A stretch of DNA of 64,000 bases from Caldicoprobacter guelmensis (GTDB taxonomy: Bacteria; Bacillota; Clostridia; Caldicoprobacterales; Caldicoprobacteraceae), in the NCBI RefSeq assembly GCF_016908415.1, contig NZ_JAFBDW010000001.1:248001-312000 (forward strand), read 5' to 3'. Shown piece by piece: positions 36,504 through 45,066 of the stretch. Numbering within the stretch: the stretch's first letter is position 1; each line of letters opens with the position of its first letter. The position numbers were made by a program, and so were the translations under genes. The notes under the pieces were generated by a model. The model searched no databases and was not told where the DNA came from. It saw only the letters and a program-made list of their open reading frames with translations.

Positions 36504-36919
36504 AAAGGGCACGTAATGGTTGAGCCCAGACTCATATACGCTCTAGACGGGGCGTATATGAGTCGGCCAAAGATTGCATACAGGTCGCGTCAGGCCTGTA
36601 TGCAGTCGGAGGGAAGATCCCGTGTCGTGGGGAAAAGTTCTATTGCAGTCGAGACTTTTGATTGCAATAGGATTCCAACCTATCACACGGGGTCGAGCGA
36701 AGACCATACAGGGTGCCGAAGGTCAGAGTACTAACGGTTCTGTGCAGCCGAGAGGTTGCACTGGGCCGTACAGGTATCCTGTATGGTCGAACGAACCATC
36801 ACGGCAGGTGATGACCTGTTTGGTCATGGTCCCAAATACGGCTGGATCGTATTGTAGGATCATGGCTGGATAATAAGTTACCTGTCGTGGTGCAAGGTAG
36901 ATCATTACGTGCCCTTTTT
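36504..36919 (+). ncRNA. Large highly structured RNA of unrecognised class (about 416 nt)
   Basis: The element is closed by a 15-bp perfect long-range stem (36504-36518 with 36903-36917) followed by a T-run. Inside are: a 13-bp hairpin (36529-36541/36552-36564); a 10-bp hairpin (36575-36584/36595-36604); a 7-bp stem (36619-36625/36685-36691) enclosing an 8-bp stem (36640-36647/36663-36670); an 11-bp stem (36702-36712/36778-36788) enclosing a stem capped by a GAGA (GNRA) tetraloop (36742-36749/36754-36761); and a 10-bp stem (36800-36809/36880-36889) enclosing two stems (36811-36816/36821-36826 and 36835-36840/36848-36853). The linkers after successive helices share a GUCGR..GAA(G)A pattern. 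Together they form a multi-branched wheel. It codes for no plausible protein. The T-run marks the plus strand as sense. It does not read as tmRNA, RNase P, 6S, SRP RNA or a group I/II intron. spoIIP follows 90 bases later. Confidence 0.85.
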
Positions 36920-37009
36920 ATTTTTATGGTCAAATTTGTTGTCATCAAATCAAAATAAAGCTGAATTCTACTTTACGCGAAGGGAATAAAAAATTAACGA
37001 GGTGAAACA

Positions 37010-38155
37010 ATGTTCAGACAGATTTCTCTATTGATGATGTTCGTATTCTTTTTGCTTTCAATATATCCTAATTCTGCCCACGCAGATGACTGGTATAATG
37101 AAACTCCAGACTACTTTACGGTATATTTGCAAGATGGAACCACTCTTTTTAAAATTGGAAGCAGGATATACGTGGATGACGAATACATCAGCCAGAACAA
37201 TAAAAAATACATAATTACCCAGGTGAATATTTCAAAAAAGATTGCCATAGCTGAATTTGTAGAAGATATAAAGCTGCCTGACGTTTCGGACCTGTTTTCA
37301 GAGTCATTCATGCCGGTTTTAGCACAATATGGTAATAAAACCATAGGGATTTATTGTACACACACCGATGAATCGTATTTGCCTTCGGATGGAGCAGCCA
37401 GCATAAGGGCAAATGGAGGTATACTGGACGTAGCCAGAAAACTCGGTGAAGCGCTCAAAGACAGGGGAATAAAAGCAGTAGTTGACACAACCCCTCATGA
37501 CCCTCATGACGCGGGGGCATATAGGCGTTCAAGACAAACGGCTTTTAGAATAATAAAGGAACATAGGCCACTTGCCCTTTTCGATGTACACAGGGATGCA
37601 GTTCCCAAAGAGGAATATATAACCAGATTGAACGGACAGGAAATCACCAAAGTACGCATTGTGGTGGGAAAAAGCAACCAAAACCGACAGGTCAATGAAA
37701 CGTTCGCATATCGGATAAAGGCTGTAGCAGATAGACGTTATCCAGGCCTTATAAAAGACATATTCATAGGTAAGGGAAGCTATAATCAGGAACTCCATCC
37801 CCGTTCACTGCTTTTGGAGTTTGGAACGTATGACCACATGAAGGAACGGGCTTTAAAGTCAGCCACCCTATTTGCTGAGGTGGTAGACATAGCTCTTTTT
37901 GGTACCACCGCCAGGTATGGAGAGAGGCGCTGGGAACAACAAAGGGAAAGGTTACAGGAAAAACAAGGAGCTGAGACACAAGAGAATCCAGAAGCAGGAA
38001 GAGGATTATTCATTTTGTTACTTTTTGTATTCATCGGTGGAGGTATTTTCTTCTTCTTAAGCCAGGGGAAAGAAGAGGCATTTCAAAAGCTTATAAATAT
38101 CAAAAACCTCGTTTTAGCCATAAAGGAGAACATTACAAACTTTTTGCGCAAATGA
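37010..38155 (+). CDS. spoIIP: Stage II sporulation protein P
   Basis: 381 residues. SpoIIP is the peptidoglycan amidase/endopeptidase of the SpoIIDMP engulfment machine in the mother cell membrane. A signal peptide ending near AHA (residue 26) is followed by a roughly 75-residue N-terminal domain, then the catalytic domain with YCTHTDESYLPSDG near residue 118 and LFDVHRDAVP near 190, holding zinc ligands. A C-terminal transmembrane helix (about 330-348) follows a Glu/Gln-rich linker; most SpoIIP proteins are instead anchored at the N-terminus, so topology is unusual. GAGGTGAAACA precedes the ATG. Confidence 0.9.
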   Translation: MFRQISLLMMFVFFLLSIYPNSAHADDWYNETPDYFTVYLQDGTTLFKIGSRIYVDDEYISQNNKKYIITQVNISKKIAIAEFVEDIKLPDVSDLFSESFMPVLAQYGNKTIGIYCTHTDESYLPSDGAASIRANGGILDVARKLGEALKDRGIKAVVDTTPHDPHDAGAYRRSRQTAFRIIKEHRPLALFDVHRDAVPKEEYITRLNGQEITKVRIVVGKSNQNRQVNETFAYRIKAVADRRYPGLIKDIFIGKGSYNQELHPRSLLLEFGTYDHMKERALKSATLFAEVVDIALFGTTARYGERRWEQQRERLQEKQGAETQENPEAGRGLFILLLFVFIGGGIFFFLSQGKEEAFQKLINIKNLVLAIKENITNFLRK

Positions 38156-38294
38156 CTTTGCGTCATTAAAGGCCCTAGCTGTCAGCATTCCCAGTTAAAT
38201 AAATTTAAAGGCTATATAACGCCTTCTAGAACAGCGGCATATTATAAATAATATACAAATTCTCTGCTAGTACACTGGAGAGGAGAATCAAGTT

Positions 38295-38519
38295 ATGGTA
38301 TGTAAAAGGAGAATCTTGCGCATAGGCAATTGGGGCGACGATGTCGCCGTTTTGCAAAATATACTTGCTAGCCTAGATTATTACACTGGTCCAATCGACG
38401 GAATTTTTGGCCCCCTTACTCGCCAGGCGGTCATGCGACTTCAAGCCGATAATGGCCTGGTGCCCGATGGAATAGTGGGTCCCCTGACCTATAACGTTAT
38501 TGACCAATTAGTACCTTAA
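38295..38519 (+). CDS. Single peptidoglycan-binding domain protein
   Basis: 74 residues consisting of one PG_binding_1 domain: LRIGNWGDDVAVLQNILA, then DGIFGPLTRQAVMRLQ and DGIVGPLTYNVI. There is no signal peptide and no catalytic domain. GGAGAGGAGAA before ATG 38295 is a strong ribosome binding site. It follows spoIIP and might act in spore cortex or coat assembly in the mother cell (inference). Confidence 0.85.
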   Translation: MVCKRRILRIGNWGDDVAVLQNILASLDYYTGPIDGIFGPLTRQAVMRLQADNGLVPDGIVGPLTYNVIDQLVP

Positions 38520-38569
38520 AAGAACTTATAGCACTTGAGGTTGGTAGCTAATTCTCCCATGAGTATCTA

Positions 38570-39382
38570 TCATAACTTCAGCCACTCTTCCAATATATCC
38601 ATATAATTCACAAAATCCCCCACTATGGCGTGTGCGCCAGCCTTTATCAAACGTCTGCGCTTAATCTCATTGATCCCCCTGCGGTTTATCTCGTCGGTAG
38701 CGGCACCCAGCGTCACAGCACCTACCTCTCGGCCCAAACCTATCTCCACTTTGCCATCGCCTACCACCAGCAGTTGCTGCCCCCTCAGCCCGTGCTCGGT
38801 GATCAACCTCCGCAATACCGTTTCCTTTGAACATCTGGCTTGCCCAACCGGTGCACCTGCTATCTCTGTAAAATAGTCCAACAGGCCGAGGGCTTTTATC
38901 TCTCGGACCACATCGGGATGGTCAGTCCCGCTGGCCACAAAAATTTTTATGCCCCTTGCACAAAGCGCCTCCAAGAAATCCTTAACCCCACATATCATAT
39001 ACTCTTCCGGCTTTTGCTTACCTTCTTCCAAGGCCTTTATACGCCCCTCAACCATATTCATAAGCCTGCGATTGTATTCCGCCTTATACCACCACGGGTC
39101 ATGTACTTCAGGATTTCTACCGTAGCGCTTGACCGCCTCAGCCAACCACTGCATCTGAAATATGGTCTGAATACCGGTAGATTCGTCTATATATTCGTCA
39201 ACCTCTCTCACCAAGTCATCGTCCGGCGGATATGGACCGCTTATCATCTCTATCATCAGCGGGCGCATTACACTCTCCCAGCCCTGTCTAAGCGTAGATA
39301 TTGTACCATCAAAATCAAACAACGCAGCTTCAATGTGCATCCTCGACTCAGGCAGAGGTTCCAATATTTCGATTGCGCTCAC
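38570..39382 (-). CDS. HAD superfamily hydrolase
   Basis: 270 residues. Motif I LFDFDGTIS near residue 22 with the nucleophile Asp, motif II IFVASGTDHP near 150, and motif IV VVGDGKVEIGLG near 210. A helical cap lies between motifs I and II, so it is a phosphoglycolate-phosphatase-like class I HAD. GTG start overlaps the kinase stop (GTGA), so it is coupled to the sugar kinase; it probably dephosphorylates a sugar phosphate of that pathway. Confidence 0.88.
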   Translation of the reverse strand: MSAIEILEPLPESRMHIEAALFDFDGTISTLRQGWESVMRPLMIEMISGPYPPDDDLVREVDEYIDESTGIQTIFQMQWLAEAVKRYGRNPEVHDPWWYKAEYNRRLMNMVEGRIKALEEGKQKPEEYMICGVKDFLEALCARGIKIFVASGTDHPDVVREIKALGLLDYFTEIAGAPVGQARCSKETVLRRLITEHGLRGQQLLVVGDGKVEIGLGREVGAVTLGAATDEINRRGINEIKRRRLIKAGAHAIVGDFVNYMDILEEWLKL

Positions 39383-40416
39383 AGGTGCACCTCCATATAT
39401 CTCTGTTTTATCTCCTCAGGGCTGGCAGTACCTGTTATCCCTATCTTGCGCACCGTTATCGCAGCCGCCAAGTTGCCAAGGTAAGCAGCCTCGGGACCGG
39501 TAGCACCCGCCGCCAAAGCTGCGCAAAAAGCCGACATAAACGCATCCCCTGCCCCTACAATATCTATGGGCGGCTCAACCGGCTTTGTGGGAATCTCTGT
39601 GATGCTTCCTTCATCCACCCATACAGCGCCTTTATCTCCCACCGTCATAAGCACCGGCCCTCCAACCCGTTCGGACAGCTTTCTAGCAACCCTGTACCAA
39701 TCCTCCTTGTTGCACCCGCGGGGATCCAGGTGGGGTTCTACAGCCCTTATAGCTTCCACTTCGTTGGGCTTAACTATCACCCTTTTATACCGCCCTATTC
39801 GCATCCTGCTATCCACCACTACCACTTTCCCTTGGGCAGCCAAACGCTCTACCTCATGAATCACTTTTTCTGTAATCACACCATATTTAAGCTGATCCAC
39901 CACGGCTATAACGTCAACCAAAGGCGCTACCTCTCTCAGCCTTTCTATTAAACCAGCCTCTACATCTTCTGGCAATGGCTTCCTGTTTTCAAAATCGATT
40001 CTCGGGTCTTCATATACCACCTCAGATATGCCATGGCGCCTAGGTTTACAATAAGCAGGCGTTATCCAAGCAGGGGATGAAAGAATATGCTCTGTAGACA
40101 CACCCGCCTCATGTAAGACCTTCAACAGCTGATCAGCACGCCAATCTCTACCTATAACAGAAATCAACATCACTGAATTCACACCTAGTGCCGCAAAATC
40201 TTGAGCAGTATTGGCTCCCGCACCACCCGACATCCGCTCTTCCACAACCGGCAGAGGAAAATGGGGCGTCTCACGCGACAGCTCGCTCAGCGTCATGTCA
40301 GCTTCCCAGTAAACATCCAAACACGCATCCCCTACAACCGCCACCTTTATACTACTAATGGCATTTAGCAGATGCTCTAGCCTGGCAAATGAAAAACCGC
40401 CATATATATCAACCAT
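39379..40416 (-). CDS. PfkB-family carbohydrate kinase, RfaE/HldE-like
   Basis: 345 residues. The ribokinase fold shows GGAGANTAQDFAALG near residue 65 and the catalytic DIVGAGDAFMSAFCAA near 297. The N-terminal VVGDACLDVYWEAD and overall pattern resemble the heptose-7-phosphate kinase (RfaE/HldE) branch, but no nucleotidyltransferase domain is attached. The substrate is unknown. The operon order is unassigned protein, kinase, HAD phosphatase. Confidence 0.87.
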   Translation of the reverse strand: MVDIYGGFSFARLEHLLNAISSIKVAVVGDACLDVYWEADMTLSELSRETPHFPLPVVEERMSGGAGANTAQDFAALGVNSVMLISVIGRDWRADQLLKVLHEAGVSTEHILSSPAWITPAYCKPRRHGISEVVYEDPRIDFENRKPLPEDVEAGLIERLREVAPLVDVIAVVDQLKYGVITEKVIHEVERLAAQGKVVVVDSRMRIGRYKRVIVKPNEVEAIRAVEPHLDPRGCNKEDWYRVARKLSERVGGPVLMTVGDKGAVWVDEGSITEIPTKPVEPPIDIVGAGDAFMSAFCAALAAGATGPEAAYLGNLAAAITVRKIGITGTASPEEIKQRYMEVHL

Positions 40417-40430
40417 TGAAGATTCACCTC

Positions 40431-41414
40431 TTAGCCGTTAACCGTAGCTGTTAATTTCGCAAACAGGTTTGGAATGCTTACCATGTGATTTGCCTCTATA
40501 TAATACCCTTTGCCGCCTAAGCTGACAGGACGATTGACTATATTCTTCCTAGGACGATAATAATAGTGGAAATGGTCCTTGCTCACCTCAGACCTGTAAT
40601 CTCCTAATGGAATTATGTCAAAGTTGGCAGTGGTTATATGCTTCACGGTATAACCCTGATTGCGCACTATGGCCAAGGCTTTTAAGAATACCTCTGGACC
40701 AGTGACGGCCGAACCAAAGTTTAAAAATACGCCTCCTTCCAGCTGGGCTATGCTGTTGCAAAATATGGCAAAATCAATGCCGCTTGCCCCTCCCAATGCC
40801 GCAAAATCAGCCGTTGGGTGTTCATCAATTATATCCGTTCCTATTGTCTTATGGTATGTAGCCGGTATGCCCAGTTTGTATGCATTGTATATAATGCAGT
40901 CGCCCTTGTATGGGAACAGCTCAGGATGGCGGTCAATAAAGTAAGCCAATGAGGCTCCATAGCCTAATCCCATGGCATATCCTTGCTTGATAGCCTGGTT
41001 CATCCATGCACCGGTTTCCTCCCACATGCCGAAAGTACCATCTTCGATTGCCGTCGGCACGTGCTCAGATGTACCACCTAAATAAGCCAACTCAAAATCA
41101 TGAATGCTTGTAGCCCCATTTCCTGCTACATGGGTTATAAATCCACGCCTCATTAGCTCTATCACATAACGTGACAGCCCACATTTTATCACATGAGCAC
41201 CTATGAACCATACAACCGGCCTACCTTTTTGGCGCGCTTCTACAATGCGCTGCACCAGCTCATCAAATTCGGCATTGTTCCACTCGGGTACAGGGTCTAT
41301 CCCCGGACGTGCAAGGTTTTCTATGGTGACCAGGTTAACGCGCTCCCTGGCGCTATAGGTTTTGGTTTTGGAAAGGTCCAATCGCTGTGGCCTCAAATGT
41401 TCCTTCGGTATCAA
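40431..41414 (-). CDS. Unassigned protein with deoxyhypusine-synthase-like motifs, in sugar kinase operon
   Basis: 327 residues, TTG start at 41414 with GAGG nearby. FIGAHVIKCGLSRYVIELM and GNGATSIHDFELAYLGGTSE (about 75-125) faintly resemble the NAD-binding part of deoxyhypusine synthase; later HKTIGTDIIDEHP and LNFGSAVTGPEVFLKAL look conserved, but the lysine-containing active-site motif of that enzyme is not seen. The link with a PfkB kinase and HAD phosphatase suggests an enzyme of carbohydrate metabolism, perhaps an NAD-dependent step. I do not recognise a characterised function. Confidence 0.55.
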   Translation of the reverse strand: MIPKEHLRPQRLDLSKTKTYSARERVNLVTIENLARPGIDPVPEWNNAEFDELVQRIVEARQKGRPVVWFIGAHVIKCGLSRYVIELMRRGFITHVAGNGATSIHDFELAYLGGTSEHVPTAIEDGTFGMWEETGAWMNQAIKQGYAMGLGYGASLAYFIDRHPELFPYKGDCIIYNAYKLGIPATYHKTIGTDIIDEHPTADFAALGGASGIDFAIFCNSIAQLEGGVFLNFGSAVTGPEVFLKALAIVRNQGYTVKHITTANFDIIPLGDYRSEVSKDHFHYYYRPRKNIVNRPVSLGGKGYYIEANHMVSIPNLFAKLTATVNG

Positions 41415-41516
41415 CTTTTCCTCACCCTCACATCATTATATTCAATTGTTAATAATCTTCCGTTAGGTAATAACAAATTTCTCTTTTTCTTTAACTATTA
41501 GCCACTCTTTTAACCA

Positions 41517-42458
41517 CTAATTCAATTCTTTACATATCAAAAGATTATCTATTGATTCCTCTTCAGCAATAATCTCGTCTAACTGCGATTTTATACTTAA
41601 AATAAAATCTGTATCGCATTCTAACATGGGGCTCAACGGATAACCACAGTCTCTTCCCACTGCTTTTAATACAGCCTTCATTTTCGCCGTAAATTGAGGT
41701 CCCCCAATTGCTTTCCATACGGGATATACTTTATTTTGAAGCATTATCCCTTCTTCATACTTCCCTGCACGACACAAGTTCCACATTTTTACTGCAATCC
41801 TTGGAAAAAGAGACAAGATTGCCGAAATTGCCCCATCTGCTCCTAATTCAAAACAGGAAAAAAGCATTTCATCTGTTGCAGCAAAAACAAGTCCCTTATC
41901 TTTACATGCTTGTTTCATTGCATACATCTCCATAATGCCACCAATGCTTTGCTTGATCCCAATAACGTTATCAATCTCCAAAAGTTTGAGAAACATATTC
42001 ACAGATACTGGATTTTGAGGAATAACATTGTAAATTATAATAGGAAGTCCAACTTCATCGGAGATCTTCTTAAAGTATAAGTAATTACCTTCTTCATTGG
42101 GTACAAGCACATTATAAAATACAGGCGTTACCATTAAAGCATCGGCTCCTGCCTTTTTAGCAATAAGACCTGCACTAATAGCATCACGCACCGAACATCT
42201 AATTATACCTGCAATTACTTTAATTCCACGTGTATCCTCTTCTCTTATTATCTCTATCATGCGGGCTAGTTCCTCGTCTTTTACCATGGCCCCCTCGCCG
42301 GTACTTCCTCCTGGACTTAACCCATGCACTCCACACGATAACAAATACCTCACCTGTTTGCGAAATAATCCTTCATCTAATTTCTCAAACTTATCAAATG
42401 GTGTAAGCAATGGTACTATAATACCTCTTATATCATCACCTTTACCCACTTCAAACAC
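41517..42458 (-). CDS. DapA-family aldolase/lyase (copy 1)
   Basis: 313 residues, (beta/alpha)8 Schiff-base aldolase family that includes dihydrodipicolinate synthase, N-acetylneuraminate lyase and 2-keto-3-deoxygluconate aldolase. GGSTGEGAMV is the substrate-carboxylate loop, the conserved Tyr is in IIYNVIPQNP, and the Schiff-base Lys is in IGIKQSIGG. The GST variant of the usual GTTGE and the catabolic neighbourhood favour a sugar-acid aldolase over lysine synthesis. AT-richer than the kinase operon. Confidence 0.85.
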   Translation of the reverse strand: MFEVGKGDDIRGIIVPLLTPFDKFEKLDEGLFRKQVRYLLSCGVHGLSPGGSTGEGAMVKDEELARMIEIIREEDTRGIKVIAGIIRCSVRDAISAGLIAKKAGADALMVTPVFYNVLVPNEEGNYLYFKKISDEVGLPIIIYNVIPQNPVSVNMFLKLLEIDNVIGIKQSIGGIMEMYAMKQACKDKGLVFAATDEMLFSCFELGADGAISAILSLFPRIAVKMWNLCRAGKYEEGIMLQNKVYPVWKAIGGPQFTAKMKAVLKAVGRDCGYPLSPMLECDTDFILSIKSQLDEIIAEEESIDNLLICKELN

Positions 42459-42530
42459 CTACTTTCTTTTTACCAAAAATAACAAGTCATTTATTTTGCA
42501 GAAATTAAAAAACTATAAAGGCTGGAAATG

Positions 42531-43445
42531 TTATTTAATTAAACCTATTTCCCTTAATGTATTTAAAAGAATCTGCCTTTCAGCTTCATTTATTCCATCA
42601 AGAGGCCTTCTTGGTTTACCTACTTTAATACCCGTCACTATTTCTATCGCCGCCCTTAACATGGAATTTGGATGTATCCGTCCATTAATCCCATTCGTCT
42701 TGCAGAATAAAAATATCTTTCTGTATATCTCTATAGCTTCCTCTAACTTACCCGCAGCACAAAGCTCAAACACCTGCCTTATTTCTTTAGAAAGTATATG
42801 AGCACCTCCACTCACTATAGCCACTGCGCCTTGTGCAATGGTAGGCATTAACATTATATCATCTCCATTGATAAGCAAGAAATCTGGATTTATATCCTTC
42901 ACCGCATAGTAATAATCCGTCAACTGAACAGGATTTACCCCAGCCTCATCTTTAATCCCTATAAATCTCTTGTTCTTTGCAAGCTCTCTTAAAGTAGAAG
43001 GCTCTATATTAACACCAGTAAAAAGGGGTATATTGTAAAGTAGAATATCCACATCACACTCATCAGCAATTGCAAGATAATGTTCTTTAATAGCCTGCTG
43101 AGTGGGCTTACAATAAAACGGTGCGACTATCATACAAGTATCAATTCCCAGGGATTTTGCAGCTTTAGTTAAAGCAATTGTTTCCCTTGTTGATCCACAC
43201 CCAGTACCTGCTATTATCGGTTTCTTCCCGTTTAATACTTTAACTGCAATTTCAAAGAGATTTACCCGTTCTTCAAACGTCAAAGTATTAAATTCACCCG
43301 TTGTTCCTGTAACGATCAATGTGTCAAAACAATTATTTTCAATCAAATAATTCAATAATTCCTTAAATACTTCATAATCTACCTCTTCATTTTCTTTAAA
43401 AGGTGTAATAATTGGTAAAAGAATCTTCCCAAAATTCTTTTTCAT
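42531..43445 (-). CDS. DapA-family aldolase/lyase (copy 2)
   Basis: 304 residues from ATG 43445, preceded by AAGGAG; the longer frame to 43484 has no support. TGTTGEFNTLT, LLYNIPLFTG (Tyr) and FIGIKDEAG (Schiff-base Lys) mark the family. It is clearly diverged from copy 1, so the two are not a recent duplication. It lies downstream of the GntR-type regulator gene. AT-rich. Could supply dihydrodipicolinate for spores, but a catabolic role is more likely. Confidence 0.86.
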   Translation of the reverse strand: MKKNFGKILLPIITPFKENEEVDYEVFKELLNYLIENNCFDTLIVTGTTGEFNTLTFEERVNLFEIAVKVLNGKKPIIAGTGCGSTRETIALTKAAKSLGIDTCMIVAPFYCKPTQQAIKEHYLAIADECDVDILLYNIPLFTGVNIEPSTLRELAKNKRFIGIKDEAGVNPVQLTDYYYAVKDINPDFLLINGDDIMLMPTIAQGAVAIVSGGAHILSKEIRQVFELCAAGKLEEAIEIYRKIFLFCKTNGINGRIHPNSMLRAAIEIVTGIKVGKPRRPLDGINEAERQILLNTLREIGLIK

Positions 43446-43673
43446 ATACCACACACTCCTTACACTACAGAGATTTCTTTGCAAATTTTAAAATAACTTT
43501 ATAACTTGTATAAAAAGCGATTACACCTTTTTATGTATATGCTTTCCTAAAAAATACATGTTTTAGTATCTTAGGTCAGTTTTTATTCATATCTGACATC
43601 ATACAATTAGATATAACCTCTTATTCTTCTTCTCCATATCAATCTCCTTATTCTTACCCTTCACCTCCTTCCC

Positions 43674-44384
43674 TCATGAATTCGCCCTCATTACTTTTTT
43701 TATATCTTCTAAAGATATTTCCAAATGTCTTACCATCGCACTTTCAGCTTTTTTAACATCCTTTTCCTTTATCCCTTCCATTATTTCTTTATGCGGCTCA
43801 AGCGCATGGATGGCATTTTCAGTAACAGAAAAAGCCATTCTCCTGTAATCACCAAAAGCTCTTGCCACCTTTTCGCTAATACTTACCAACAATTTATTAT
43901 TTGACGCTCTTGCTATAGAGTTATGGAAAGCTTCATCTAGCAATGCTAACTTTACTGCATCTTTCTTGTCTTTTATTTCCTGTTCAAATTCATTATATAA
44001 CTCCTCCATTTCTTTTAAATGTTCTTCTGTTCTTCTTTCAGCAGCCAACCTAACAGCCAGTGTTTCAATAGACATTCGCACTTCCATAAAATCCATGATT
44101 TCCACACCATGTTCAGTAAACCAATTTACTATATTACCTATCTCATCTTCTCTCGTCTTAAGGACAAAAGCACCTCGTCCCGGTCTTAATTCGATATATC
44201 CCATTGTTTGAAGAACCCTTAGAGCTTCTCTCACAGTGGAACGACCTACATTTAATTGTTTACTTATTTCCATTTCTGTTAGGAATTTATCTCCAATTTT
44301 GAATTCTCCTGAAACAATATATTCTTTCAAACTATTTACAATCTTTTCCGTTCTAGAAATTCTTTCAAGTGGCTTCATACCCAT
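43674..44384 (-). CDS. GntR-family transcriptional regulator, FadR/FCD type
   Basis: 236 residues. The N-terminal winged helix (about 10-75) has LTEMEISKQLNVGRSTVREALRVL as the recognition region; the C-terminal all-helical FCD domain has conserved Asp and His residues for metal or ligand (LDEAFHNSIARAS). Typically binds a sugar acid or carboxylate and represses the adjoining catabolic genes, here the two aldolases and perhaps the kinase operon. AT-rich. Confidence 0.9.
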   Translation of the reverse strand: MGMKPLERISRTEKIVNSLKEYIVSGEFKIGDKFLTEMEISKQLNVGRSTVREALRVLQTMGYIELRPGRGAFVLKTREDEIGNIVNWFTEHGVEIMDFMEVRMSIETLAVRLAAERRTEEHLKEMEELYNEFEQEIKDKKDAVKLALLDEAFHNSIARASNNKLLVSISEKVARAFGDYRRMAFSVTENAIHALEPHKEIMEGIKEKDVKKAESAMVRHLEISLEDIKKVMRANS

Positions 44385-44483
44385 CTCCCATTATTAAATT
44401 GTCCACTATCTAGTACACCTTTCCAGGTCACTTCAAGAGCTTATGTAGTCCCTTTAACGAAGCTTAGTATTTTTATCTACCCA

Positions 44484-44526
44484 TAAAAACGACCTCCTCA
44501 CCAACACTGGATTTGTGTGAGGAGGT
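44484..44526 (-). terminator. Terminator of the tRNA operon
   Basis: ACCTCCTCAC / GTGAGGAGGT (44492-44501 with 44517-44526), 15-base loop, then CGTTTTTATGG on the minus strand. Confidence 0.85.
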
Positions 44527-44558
44527 TAATCCGTTACAACTTACCGAATATTTCAATC

Positions 44559-44648
44559 TGGTGCCGGAGGCCGGACTCGAACCGGCACGGTCTTCTTCAG
44601 ACCCCAGGATTTTAAGTCCTGTGCGTCTGCCAGTTCCGCCACTCCGGC
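44559..44648 (-). tRNA. tRNA-Leu (anticodon TAA)
   Basis: 90 bases with encoded CCA. Acceptor GCCGGAG/CTCCGGC, D arm, anticodon loop with TAA, a long class II variable arm, and T loop TTCGAGT. Confidence 0.97.
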
Positions 44649-44655
44649 AAAAATT

Positions 44656-44730
44656 TGGAGGCGCCGCCCAGATTCGAACTGGGGAATCGAGGTTTTGCAG
44701 ACCTCTGCCTTACCGCTTGGCTACGGCGCC
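44656..44730 (-). tRNA. tRNA-Cys (anticodon GCA)
   Basis: 75 bases with CCA; acceptor GGCGCCG/CGGCGCC, loop CTGCAAA, discriminator T. Confidence 0.97.
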
Positions 44731-44734
44731 ATAC

Positions 44735-44809
44735 TGGAGCGGGAAACGGGATTCGAACCCGCGGCTTTCACCTTGGCAAGGTGACGCTCTACCACTGAGC
44801 TATTCCCGC
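44735..44809 (-). tRNA. tRNA-Gly (anticodon GCC)
   Basis: 75 bases with CCA; acceptor GCGGGAA/TTCCCGC, anticodon loop TTGCCAA. Confidence 0.97.
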
Positions 44810-44826
44810 ATATTAACTTTTCATGT

Positions 44827-44902
<76 letters not shown>

Positions 44903-44957
44903 GTACTACCCGCCCCTTTTCACCGTCACCTTATCATAACGTCTTCTGACTCTTTCT

Positions 44958-44986
44958 AGTATATAGTACCTGTGACTATAAGTCAA
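44958..44986 (-). promoter_or_regulatory. Promoter of the tRNA operon
   Basis: Minus strand TTGACT, 17 bases, TATACT, about 55 bases before tRNA-Phe. Confidence 0.75.
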
Positions 44987-45066
44987 AAACAATCCACGTG
45001 GATTTATCTTGATTATCTTTACATTTCTTTTAAAATCTCACATTATCTTTATAAATATCCTTTATT

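Noticed and set aside
36516..36873. Plus-strand frames of 72 and 99 codons and a minus-strand frame of 60 codons
   Set aside because: They lie inside the structured RNA; their sequences are by-products of the inverted repeats and lack ribosome binding sites.
43499..43513. TTATA-N5-TATAA inverted repeat upstream of the second aldolase gene
   Set aside because: Possible regulator site, but short inverted repeats are frequent in such AT-rich DNA and it does not match the FadR-type operator pattern.
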